Below the pieces are notes generated by a model, which had not been told where the DNA came from, searched no databases, and worked only from the letters and a program-made list of their open reading frames with translations. Made by a program: the position numbers and the translations under genes. Below, in pieces: positions 1 through 5,593 of a DNA stretch of 5,593 bases (positions within the stretch are counted from its first letter, which is position 1; each line of letters begins with the position of its first letter). Source of the DNA: an uncultured Devosia sp. (GTDB lineage Bacteria > Pseudomonadota > Alphaproteobacteria > Rhizobiales > Devosiaceae); contig CAMLKN010000163.1 of NCBI GenBank assembly GCA_946480655.1, positions 1 to 5,593 of the forward strand, read 5' to 3'.

Positions 1-835
1 TGAAGGGGCTCTCGTCACGGGCGGAGTCGAGGCCAAGGTAGATGATGCGCCCCGAGGGTGCGCTGTGAACCTGGACACCCTCCGATGCCTCGAGTGTCGC
101 TACGTCGCCCGGAGGGACGGAGTCGATGAGGTCGACGTCACCGGCCAGAAGCGCCGCCACGCGTGCGGCCGAATTGGACATGAGGCGATAGGTGACATTC
201 TCGAATTCGGGTGCTTCACCCCAATAGGTCTCATTGCGGGCCAGTGTGTAGTGGTCGCCGGGCGTCCAGGAGACGAACTTGTAGGGGCCGGTGCCGATAG
301 CGGCCTCGCCACTATTGAAGGCTTCGATACTGGCGCCTTCCGCCGCGGCCTTGGAGACGATGTAGACCATGCCGGCCAGTTCCATGAACTGCGGCGTGGG
401 CTTGGTGGTGGTGAAGCGAATGGTCAGGGGGTCGACGATCTCCATGGAGGCAATGGGCGCGACATTGGCGGTGAAGGGCGCCGGGCTGTTGGGGATTTCG
501 TCGGCTCTTTCGAGCGAGAAAACGACGTCCTCTGCGGTAAAGGGCGAGCCGTCGTGGAAGGTCACGCCCTCGCGCAGCTTCACCTCCCAGGTCAGCTCGT
601 CGAGATTGGTCCACGAGACGGCGAGGCCGGGCTGGATCTGCAGGTTCTCGTCCGGTTCGACGAGGCGGTTGAAAACCTGCGCGGCGATCTGCTGGCTGTT
701 GCCGGAGCGCGAGAAATGCGGGTCGATGGCTGCCGGTTCGGTGGAACTGCCCACGGTCAGATCCACGGCCATGGCGGCAGAGGTCAGGCAGCTCGATAGA
801 GCCAGTCCAAGCAGGAGCTTTCGCAAAAGTGGCAT
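1..835 (-). CDS. ABC transporter substrate-binding protein, family 5 (peptide/nickel type), 3' part missing
   Basis: Solute-binding protein that would capture the transported molecule in the periplasm and hand it to the permease pair encoded upstream. The window holds the first 278 residues; family members usually have about 500-540, so roughly half is missing past the left edge. Residues 1-23 form a signal peptide (MPLLRK, then a hydrophobic LLLGLALSS stretch, then A-M-A before VDLTV). The family 5 core is clear: an early PAAIDPHF segment (residues 34-41), LTWEVKLREGVTFHDGSPFT with AEDVVFSLER at about 81-110, and GTGPYKFVSW at 181-190 followed by ARNETYWG. The ATG at 835 is chosen because it begins the signal peptide and has a good ribosome binding site. 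It is last in the operon, 29 bases after the F ATPase. The substrate cannot be told. The residues LSSC at 13-16 also fit a lipobox, so a lipoprotein is a less likely alternative. Confidence 0.93.
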   Translation of the reverse strand, partial: MPLLRKLLLGLALSSCLTSAAMAVDLTVGSSTEPAAIDPHFSRSGNSQQIAAQVFNRLVEPDENLQIQPGLAVSWTNLDELTWEVKLREGVTFHDGSPFTAEDVVFSLERADEIPNSPAPFTANVAPIASMEIVDPLTIRFTTTKPTPQFMELAGMVYIVSKAAAEGASIEAFNSGEAAIGTGPYKFVSWTPGDHYTLARNETYWGEAPEFENVTYRLMSNSAARVAALLAGDVDLIDSVPPGDVATLEASEGVQVHSAPSGRIIYLGLDSARDESPF

Positions 836-842
836 AGGTGTT

Positions 843-850
843 TCCTTCCC
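843..850 (-). promoter_or_regulatory. Ribosome binding site of the substrate-binding protein
   Basis: Read on the minus strand, GGGAAGGA lies 7 bases before the ATG at 835. It is purine-rich and looks stronger than the sites in front of the D and F ATPase genes. It supports the chosen start. It also suggests that the binding protein is initiated independently and more strongly than the transporter subunits, which fits the usual excess of binding protein over transporter (inference). Confidence 0.6.
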
Positions 851-864
851 TTGTGATCGATGAG

Positions 865-1905
865 TCATGATGGGTTTGTCGCCTCGGAGCGTTGCTCGGC
901 GCGCATTGGCGGGGTGTCATTGAGATGGCAGGCGCTGAGGTGTCCCGGCGCGATGGCCTTCAAGGCCGGCCGCTCGACGCGGCAGCGGTCGAAGGCGTGG
1001 GGGCACCGCGGATGGAAGTGGCAGCCGGTCGGAGGATTGAGGGGTGACGGGATCTCGCCCTTCACCGGCTGAAACACCCGCCTGCGCTGCTGGACACTGG
1101 GCATCTCGGCCAGCAGTGCCTGTGTGTAGGGATGGTTGGGTGTCGCGAAGAATGCCTCTGCGTCCGCACTCTCGACGATGCGACCGAGGTACATGATCAC
1201 CACGCGGTCGGCGATGTGCTTGACCACGCCGAGGTCGTGGCTGATGAAGAGGTAGGTCAGCCCCAGATCCTGCTTCAATTGCAGGAACAGGTTCAGAACC
1301 TGGGCCTGGATCGACACATCGAGCGCCGAAACGGATTCATCGCAGATCAGGAACCGCGGATTCACCGCGAGGGCCCGCGCAATGCCGATGCGCTGGCGCT
1401 GTCCGCCCGAGAACTGGTGGGGGAAGCGGCGAGCATAGGAGGGGTCGAGGCCGACCTTGGCCATCAGGGACTCGACAAGTCCAGCAACCTCCGAGCGGCT
1501 GGTCATCCCATGCGCAACCGGCGCTTCCCCGATCGCCTGGGCCACGGTCTTGCGCGGATTGAGCGACGACATCGGGTCCTGGAAGATCATCTGGCTGGCC
1601 AGCAGCGCCGCCCGGTGCTCAGGCGCAGGCATGTCGGAAAGCGATCGGCCCTGCCATAGGACCTGACCCTCTGACTGCTGCATGATGCCAGCCAGGATCC
1701 GCCCCAGCGTTGACTTGCCACAACCCGATTCACCCACAAGGCCGACGATCTCCCCCGAGCCGATCTCCAGGGAGACATCGTCAAGGGCGCGTACCGGGGC
1801 CGGTTCGGCAGCCCCTGTGAGGCGTCCCACGAGACGTTCGGCGAGGTCGAGCTTGCGCGCAAAAGTCTTGGAGACATGCTCCACTCTGACCAGGGGCGTG
1901 CTCAT
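865..1905 (-). CDS. Peptide/nickel-type ABC transporter ATP-binding protein, OppF/DppF-like
   Basis: Cytoplasmic ATPase of 346 residues that pairs with the D ATPase to drive import through the B/C permeases. Visible motifs: Walker [10 protein letters not shown] (58-66), Q-loop in IFQDP (Q109), signature FSGGQRQR (165-172), Walker B FLICDE (185-190), D-loop SALD (193-196) and the switch histidine in ISHD (H223). The C-terminal oligopeptide-transporter domain (about 240-330) has NHPYTQALL and four cysteines, C295-x5-C301-x6-C308-x17-C326, the arrangement known in this family to hold an iron-sulfur cluster in some members. Serine follows the Walker B glutamate (DESVSALD) where proline is commoner; both occur in the family. 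Its ATG overlaps the D stop codon as ATGA, so translational coupling is likely. The last dozen residues (about [11 protein letters not shown]) lie beyond the family domain and are partly encoded by a small hairpin. OppF rather than OppD is judged from the long segment before the Walker A motif and the VSALDVS motif. Confidence 0.95.
   Translation of the reverse strand: MSTPLVRVEHVSKTFARKLDLAERLVGRLTGAAEPAPVRALDDVSLEIGSGEIVGLVGESGCGKSTLGRILAGIMQQSEGQVLWQGRSLSDMPAPEHRAALLASQMIFQDPMSSLNPRKTVAQAIGEAPVAHGMTSRSEVAGLVESLMAKVGLDPSYARRFPHQFSGGQRQRIGIARALAVNPRFLICDESVSALDVSIQAQVLNLFLQLKQDLGLTYLFISHDLGVVKHIADRVVIMYLGRIVESADAEAFFATPNHPYTQALLAEMPSVQQRRRVFQPVKGEIPSPLNPPTGCHFHPRCPHAFDRCRVERPALKAIAPGHLSACHLNDTPPMRAEQRSEATNPS
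881..900. repeat. Small imperfect hairpin at the 3' end of the OppF-like gene
   Basis: GAGC (887-890) and GCTC (894-897) form a perfect stem around GTT. GCC (881-883) can pair with GGC (898-900) if TCG (884-886) bulges out. The element encodes part of the poorly conserved last residues of the F ATPase (AEQRSEA on the minus strand). No run of T follows on the minus strand, so it is not an intrinsic terminator. It could be a remnant of a dispersed palindromic repeat that was read into the coding sequence, or it may be chance in GC-rich DNA. Only one copy is visible in the window. Confidence 0.3.
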
Positions 1906-2870
1906 GGGCGAACCCCGTTCTGGGGGTGGAAGCAGCGCCAGCGGTGCGCACCCACCTTGGTTTCCGTCAGTTCGGTTTCGCAGGTGGCGGTGGCCGCAAA
2001 ACAGCGCAACCGGAACGGGCAGCCGCTTGGCCGGCGCAGCGGGGAGGGAGCCATGCCGGGAATGGCCTGCAGGGTCTCTCCGCGGCGCAGGTTGGCCGGT
2101 ATCGAGCGCAGCAGGCCAATGGTGTAGGGGTGCACCGGATGATCGAGGACGGTGTCCACTGGGCCCGCCTCGACGATCCGCCCGGCATACATCACGGCTA
2201 TGTTGTGGGCGAGCCCGGCGACCACGCCCAGATCGTGGCTGATCCAGATCAGCGACATGCCAAAGTCCTTGGAAACCTTCTGAATTTCGAACAGGATCTG
2301 CGACTGGATCGTCACATCGAGGGCCGTGGTGGGTTCGTCGGCGATAATCAGGTCGGGCCTGTGCAGGAGCGCGATGGCGATTGCCACCCGCTGTCGCATG
2401 CCGCCCGAAAACTGGTGCGGATAGGCGGAGAGACGCTCATCAGGGGACGGAATGCCGACCAGGCCCAGCGCTTCCACGGCGCGGCGGCGGGCCTCGAGCC
2501 TTGGGACACGGTCATGGGCCCGAACGGCCTCGACCATCTGGGTTTCGATGGTGAGGACGGGATTGAGCGTCATCATCGGGTCCTGGAAGATCATGGCGAT
2601 CTTCTTGCCGCGGAGCGCCCGCATGTCGTTTTCCGGCCGGCCGACCAGGTCTTGGCCCTGGAACAGGATGCGCCCGCCGGCAACGCGACCCGGTGGATCG
2701 ACCAGGCCGATGATGGAAAAGCCGGTGATCGACTTACCCGATCCGGACTCTCCAACAAGTCCGAGAATTTCGCCGCGCTCCACGCTGAAGGAGACACCGT
2801 CCACGGCGCGGATGACACCGGCGGGCGTTTCGAAATGCGTCTGGAGATTGTCGACTACGATCGTGCTCAT
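1902..2870 (-). CDS. Peptide/nickel-type ABC transporter ATP-binding protein, OppD/DppD-like
   Basis: Cytoplasmic ATPase of 322 residues, partner of the F ATPase. Motifs: Walker [10 protein letters not shown] (40-48), Q-loop in IFQDP (Q96), signature FSGGMRQR (154-161), Walker B LIIADE (174-179), D-loop TALD (182-185) and the switch histidine in ISHD (H212). The [11 protein letters not shown] and [10 protein letters not shown] wording is typical of the D subunit. The C-terminal domain has [11 protein letters not shown] and four cysteines, C284-x5-C290-x6-C297-x15-C313. The start is the ATG at 2870 (MSTIVVDN), one base after the stop of the C permease. The frame is open upstream to an ATG at 3011, but that would add 47 residues read out of frame through the permease gene and unlike any ATPase N-terminus. 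A weak GGGG site lies 7 bases before the chosen ATG. The 3' end overlaps the F gene by four bases (ATGA). All catalytic residues are present, so it should be active. Confidence 0.95.
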   Translation of the reverse strand: MSTIVVDNLQTHFETPAGVIRAVDGVSFSVERGEILGLVGESGSGKSITGFSIIGLVDPPGRVAGGRILFQGQDLVGRPENDMRALRGKKIAMIFQDPMMTLNPVLTIETQMVEAVRAHDRVPRLEARRRAVEALGLVGIPSPDERLSAYPHQFSGGMRQRVAIAIALLHRPDLIIADEPTTALDVTIQSQILFEIQKVSKDFGMSLIWISHDLGVVAGLAHNIAVMYAGRIVEAGPVDTVLDHPVHPYTIGLLRSIPANLRRGETLQAIPGMAPSPLRRPSGCPFRLRCFAATATCETELTETKVGAHRWRCFHPQNGVRP

Positions 2871-2871
2871 C

Positions 2872-3780
2872 TCAGCGCCCCAGGAACCGCGGGTTGAACA
2901 CTTCGCGCAGCCGGTCGCCCACGACGTTGATGCTGAAGACAAGCACGAGCAGGAGCAGGCCGGGATAGACGCTGATCCAGTACTGGCCGGAGAGCAGGAC
3001 CTTGTAGCCATTGGCGATCAGCAGCCCGAGGGAAGGCTCGGTTATGGGCAGGCCGATGCCGAGGAAGGACAGCGTTGCTTCGGCCGAAATGGCGCTCGCC
3101 ACCTGCAGCGTGCCCACAACGATGATCGGGGGCATGCAGTTTGGCAGCATGTGGCCGAAGAGAATGCGGGGCCGGGACAGGCCGAGTGAAACGGCCGCCT
3201 CGACATATTCCTTGTTGCGCTCGACCAAAGCGGCGGCGCGAACGGCACGGGCGAACTGGGCCCATTGGACCAGGACCAGCGCGAAGATGACCTTCCAGAC
3301 TCCTTGCCCCAGCATGGCCAGCAGCATCAGCGCCACGAGGATGGCCGGCAGGCCAAGCATCAGGTCGACAAGGCGCATGATCAGGGCATCCACCCGGCCG
3401 CCGACATAGGCGGCCACCATGCCCAGCGCGGTCCCCACGACGAGAGCCACCACGCCGGACAGCAAGCCCACGGCAATGCTGGTGCGCAGGCCATAGATCA
3501 TCGCCGACAGCATGTCCCGGCCCTGCCCATCCGTCCCCAGCAGGTAGATGGAGCCGTTCATGCTGGGCGACATGGGCGGCAGGCGGGCATCGAAGAAGTC
3601 GATCGCGCCCAGGTCATAGGGGTTTTGCGGCGCGAGCCACGGTCCGAAGATGGCGGTCAGCACAAGCAGGAGCGTGACAATCCCGCCCACTGTCGCCTTC
3701 GGGCTGGTGAGAATGCCGTCCAGGGCCCGGCCCAGGGTCGTGTCGGTGGACGGGCGCCACTTGCTGCCGGGGGACATCAT
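2872..3780 (-). CDS. Peptide/nickel-type ABC transporter permease, OppC/DppC-like
   Basis: Inner-membrane permease of 302 residues, a normal length for the C subunit. Order along the protein: short cytoplasmic N-terminus, first membrane helix about 32-50 (GGIVTLLLVLTAIFGPWLA), a periplasmic segment containing YLLGTDGQGRDMLSAMIYGLRTS (79-101), then five more hydrophobic segments at about 102-125, 135-158, 163-182, 216-237 and 269-288. The cytoplasmic loop that contacts the ATPases is visible as EYVEAAVSLG (191-200) with LP at 212-213, the EAA motif of importer permeases. LSFLGIGLP (237-245) and the NPRFLGR end are also typical of OppC. The reading frame begins ATGATG. The first ATG overlaps the B stop codon (ATGA) and sits 6 bases after GAGGGA, so it is preferred. 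It should form the channel with the B permease. Confidence 0.95.
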   Translation of the reverse strand: MMSPGSKWRPSTDTTLGRALDGILTSPKATVGGIVTLLLVLTAIFGPWLAPQNPYDLGAIDFFDARLPPMSPSMNGSIYLLGTDGQGRDMLSAMIYGLRTSIAVGLLSGVVALVVGTALGMVAAYVGGRVDALIMRLVDLMLGLPAILVALMLLAMLGQGVWKVIFALVLVQWAQFARAVRAAALVERNKEYVEAAVSLGLSRPRILFGHMLPNCMPPIIVVGTLQVASAISAEATLSFLGIGLPITEPSLGLLIANGYKVLLSGQYWISVYPGLLLLVLVFSINVVGDRLREVFNPRFLGR

Positions 3781-4751
3781 TGGGTGTCCCTCAGCCGGAT
3801 GCGCGGATCGAGCAGGGAATAGGCGATATCCACGAGGAGATTGATGATGACGAACATGAAGACGACGACCAGGAGGTAGGAAACGACAACCGGGCGGTCG
3901 AGCAGCATGATCGAGTCGATCAGCAGCTTGCCGATGCCGGGCCAGGAAAAGATGGTTTCGGTGACGACGGCGAAGGCGATGATGGATCCGAACTCCATGC
4001 CGACGACCGTCACCACCGGGATCATGATGTTCTTGAGCACGTGGACCAGCACGATGCGGCGCTCGCTAAGTCCCTTGGCCCGGGCGAACTTGATGAAGTC
4101 GAGCGGCATGATCTCGCGCACGCCGGTACGGGTGAGGCGGATGACGAGAGCCAGGTTGAACAGCGCGAGATTGGTGGCTGGCAGGATGAGGTGCGTGAGG
4201 CCGTCCCAGCTCACAAGGCTCGTGGTGAGCCCCAGCATCTGCACCGTCTCCCCGCGCCCGCCGGCCGGGAGCCAGCCGAGCCATACGGAAAAGATCATGA
4301 TGAGCATCATGCCCTGCCAGAAGTTCGGCAGGCTGAAGCCGAGGATGGACCCGGTCATGATCGTTTCATCGACCAGAGTGTTCGGCTTGAGCCCGGAGAC
4401 GAGCCCGAGGGGGATGCCCACGACAAGCGCGATGACCAAGGCAACCAGAGCCAGCTCAAGGGTTGCGGGGAGCCGCGCCAGGATCAGGCTGATCGCTGGC
4501 TGGTTGAACACGAAGGAGCGGCCGAAGTCGCCGCGCAGGGCATTGCTGAGGAAAATCCAGTACTGTTCAACCAGCGGCCGGTCGAGGCCAAGTGCCGTGA
4601 TGGCCGCTTGCCGCTCCATCTGAGATGCGTCGGCGGCGATCAGGATGTCTGCGGGATTGCCGATGGCATACACCCCCAGAAAGACGATCACCGAGGTCGC
4701 GAGGAGAACCCCTGCGCTTTGCAGCAGCCGCCGAATGATGAAGACAGTCAT
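3777..4751 (-). CDS. Peptide/nickel-type ABC transporter permease, OppB/DppB-like
   Basis: Inner-membrane permease of 324 residues and first gene of the operon. The N-terminus MTVFIIRRLLQSAGVLLATSVIVFLGVY is the usual OppB start: a short basic lead and the first membrane helix (about 9-31). Further helices are at about 97-120, 133-158, 185-206, 242-265 and 290-313. ALGLDRPLVEQYWIFLSNALRGDFGRSF (54-80) is the characteristic periplasmic segment. FIKFARAKGLSERRI (219-233) with N241 and P245 is the EAA-type loop that docks on an ATPase. FSWPGIGKLLIDSI and DPRIRLRD near the end are also family hallmarks. The frame stays open to an ATG at 4862, but those extra 37 residues are polar, unlike any OppB, and would cover the likely promoter region, so the ATG at 4751 is chosen. 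The site before it (GGGATGG, then GCAGG) is poor. The stop overlaps the C gene start. Confidence 0.94.
   Translation of the reverse strand: MTVFIIRRLLQSAGVLLATSVIVFLGVYAIGNPADILIAADASQMERQAAITALGLDRPLVEQYWIFLSNALRGDFGRSFVFNQPAISLILARLPATLELALVALVIALVVGIPLGLVSGLKPNTLVDETIMTGSILGFSLPNFWQGMMLIMIFSVWLGWLPAGGRGETVQMLGLTTSLVSWDGLTHLILPATNLALFNLALVIRLTRTGVREIMPLDFIKFARAKGLSERRIVLVHVLKNIMIPVVTVVGMEFGSIIAFAVVTETIFSWPGIGKLLIDSIMLLDRPVVVSYLLVVVFMFVIINLLVDIAYSLLDPRIRLRDTQ
3787..3792 (-). promoter_or_regulatory. Ribosome binding site of the OppC-like gene
   Basis: GAGGGA on the minus strand lies 6 bases before the first ATG at 3780, inside the last codons of the B gene. It decides for the first of the two adjacent ATG codons and works together with the ATGA stop-start overlap. 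Confidence 0.55.
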
Positions 4752-4946
4752 CCTGCCATCCCATGTGTTGCGCGTCTGGCCGGCCGTTTCGCCATGAGCT
4801 TTGTCCCCTCGTGCGGCCGGCACAATGTCCTTGCGCGACCGGTGAGGGCAGCTAATGATCAAACTGCAAAAGGCGCAATCTTATGTGTTTTTTGCATTGG
4901 TCGATGCAGACTCCGACATGTGCGGGTCGTTCTGGCGGGATGAACT
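4752..4946. promoter_or_regulatory. Divergent intergenic control region between the transporter operon and the LysR gene
   Basis: These 195 bases separate two divergent genes and must hold the promoters of both. The part nearest the permease gene (about 4752-4850) is GC-rich and is probably untranslated leader. The stretch 4853-4900 is markedly richer in A and T than its surroundings and contains several palindromes. No convincing -35/-10 pair could be assigned on either strand: TAAGAT (minus strand, 4879-4884) resembles a -10 box but lacks a good -35 box at the right distance. No tRNA, small RNA or riboswitch fold was recognised. Confidence 0.6.
4865..4908. promoter_or_regulatory. Candidate LysR-type operator: phased TGC/GCA palindromes
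   Basis: TGCAAAAGGCGCA (4865-4877) fits the T-N11-A form of LysR binding sites, with TGC and GCA arms. TGCAT (4893-4897) and ATGCA (4904-4908) are perfect inverted arms with a 6-base spacer. Their centres (4871 and 4900.5) are about 30 bases apart, near three helical turns, as expected for the two sites bound by a LysR tetramer. In addition TGCAAAA (4865-4871) and TTTTGCA (4890-4896) are a perfect 7-base inverted pair that links the two sites. The second palindrome has an even centre and so does not itself fit T-N11-A. The sites lie 38-82 bases before the LysR start. Binding by the adjacent regulator is inference. Confidence 0.45.
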
Positions 4947-5593
4947 ATGACGCCCAAACAGCTCGAAGTTTTCCGCGCCGTAATGTCCACCGGGACGACG
5001 ATTGGCGCCTCCGTCGTTCTCAAGTTGTCCCAGTCGGCCATCAGCCGTCAGCTGAGCGCGCTCGAGGCCGATCTGGGGTTCAACCTCTTCCATCGTGATC
5101 GTGGGCGCCTTCTGGCGACTGCCGAAGCAAGGATTCTGGTCGAGGAAGTGGATGAGCTGGCCGACGTGCTGGCGCGGCTCAAACGGCGTACTGACGAGCT
5201 TGGCGCCGGACGCTTCGGGCGATCTTTGCTCAAGATGGGTTTCCCCCACTCCATGACCACGACCATCCTGCCGCGGGTTATCCGGGACTTTCTGGCAGAG
5301 ACGACTTCGGTCAGTCTGGAACTGGTTGCAGGGCCATATAGCTACGTCGAGCACGCCGTCACGGGGCGCGTGGCCGACTTCGGATTTGTGCGCCTGCCCA
5401 CGGAGGATCTGGGCTTCGAAGTGACGCCGCTCTTCACCAGCGGCACGCTCTGCGCTGTTCCCCGGGACCATGCGCTGGCGAGCCGGGACGTAATCACAGC
5501 GGAAGATCTCAATCAGGCCGACATGGTGCTCTTGGGCCGCCTTCGCCACAACCGCCAGGAGATCGAAACCCTGCTGCGCGAGGCCAAGAGCGA
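4947..5593 (+). CDS. LysR-family transcriptional regulator, 3' part missing
   Basis: DNA-binding regulator that probably controls the divergent transporter operon and its own gene. The window holds 215 residues out of the roughly 300 usual for the family; the C-terminus runs off the right edge. The N-terminal winged helix-turn-helix occupies about residues 2-60: MTPKQLEVFRAVMSTGTTIGAS, then LSQSAISRQLSALEADLGFNLFHRDRGR, where SQSAISRQLSALE is the recognition helix region. A linker helix rich in E, L and R follows (about 62-88). The effector-binding domain starts near residue 93 (LLKMGFPHSM, then ILPRVIRDFL), with VADFGFVRLP at about 141-150 and LCAVPRDHALA at about 167-177, as in other members. 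The ATG at 4947 is chosen because it gives the standard LysR start and follows GGCGGGA by 6 bases; an ATG at 4940 is in another frame. The inducer cannot be predicted; the transported solute or a breakdown product is the natural guess. Confidence 0.93.
   Translation, partial: MTPKQLEVFRAVMSTGTTIGASVVLKLSQSAISRQLSALEADLGFNLFHRDRGRLLATAEARILVEEVDELADVLARLKRRTDELGAGRFGRSLLKMGFPHSMTTTILPRVIRDFLAETTSVSLELVAGPYSYVEHAVTGRVADFGFVRLPTEDLGFEVTPLFTSGTLCAVPRDHALASRDVITAEDLNQADMVLLGRLRHNRQEIETLLREAKS

Noticed and set aside
65..799. A 244-codon plus-strand open frame near the left edge.
   Set aside because: It lies antisense to the binding protein gene, which has a signal peptide and clear family motifs. 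The plus-strand product is low-complexity G, D, R and V.
836..864. A possible terminator between the F ATPase and binding protein genes.
   Set aside because: The gap is 29 bases and holds a ribosome binding site but no stem followed by a T run on the minus strand.
312..920. A 202-codon minus-strand open frame that starts inside the F ATPase gene.
   Set aside because: It is an out-of-frame reading of the binding protein gene. The alternative frame from 835 gives a coherent signal peptide and family 5 motifs.
1336..1338. Serine instead of proline after the Walker B glutamate of the F ATPase (DESVSALD).
   Set aside because: This is a known natural variant in OppF-like proteins and does not touch a catalytic residue, so it is not a sign of inactivation.
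1926..2897. A 323-codon open frame on the plus strand opposite the D ATPase gene, and similar long frames opposite the F ATPase and C permease genes.
   Set aside because: All are antisense shadows of genes with complete, ordered family motifs. Their translations show no recognisable domain.
4778..4785. The perfect 8-base palindrome GGCCGGCC.
   Set aside because: It is too short and of a type expected by chance in GC-rich DNA, with no supporting context.
4752..4862. An N-terminal extension of the B permease to the ATG at 4862.
   Set aside because: The extra residues are polar and unlike the family, they cover the probable promoter and leader, and MTVFIIRRLL at 4751 is a standard OppB start.
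3780..4943. A 387-codon open frame on the plus strand opposite the B permease gene.
   Set aside because: It mirrors the permease gene codon for codon and is open because of the GC-rich third positions of the real gene. The product is an odd run of D, E, H, Q and G with no domain, and there is no ribosome binding site argument for it.

Overview
The window carries one recognisable unit: a complete two-permease, two-ATPase ABC importer of the peptide/nickel (Opp/Dpp) class on the minus strand. It is followed by the first half of its substrate-binding protein, also minus, and faced by a divergent LysR-type regulator on the plus strand. The DNA is clearly GC-rich, with strong G/C preference at third codon positions. 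The protein style and a dedicated LysR regulator suggest a Gram-negative proteobacterium, most likely an alphaproteobacterium of the Hyphomicrobiales (rhizobia/Devosia-like). That taxonomic call is inference from remembered family sequences, not from a search.

Layout from right to left, in the direction of transcription of the operon. The LysR gene (4947 to the right edge, plus, truncated) and the first permease gene diverge from a 195-base intergenic region (4752-4946). This region has an AT-richer core and phased TGC/GCA palindromes that could be the regulator's operator. The operon then reads permease B (3777-4751), permease C (2872-3780), ATPase D (1902-2870), ATPase F (865-1905) and substrate-binding protein (1-835, running off the left edge). 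B/C and D/F overlap by the four bases ATGA, C and D are separated by one base, and F and the binding protein by 29 bases, so translation is probably coupled along the transporter genes. No terminator is visible inside the operon.

Working model: the periplasmic binding protein captures a solute and delivers it to the B/C membrane channel. The D/F ATPases power uptake, and the LysR protein probably senses the substrate or a metabolite and controls the divergent operon. The substrate cannot be read from this window. Oligopeptides and dipeptides are the family default, but relatives import nickel, opines, glutathione and sugars, and no catabolic gene is present to narrow it.

Nothing here amounts to a new system. 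The points worth a second look are the candidate operator, a small hairpin that forms the last codons of ATPase F, the ambiguous signal peptide of the binding protein, and the four-cysteine motif at the C-terminus of both ATPases.
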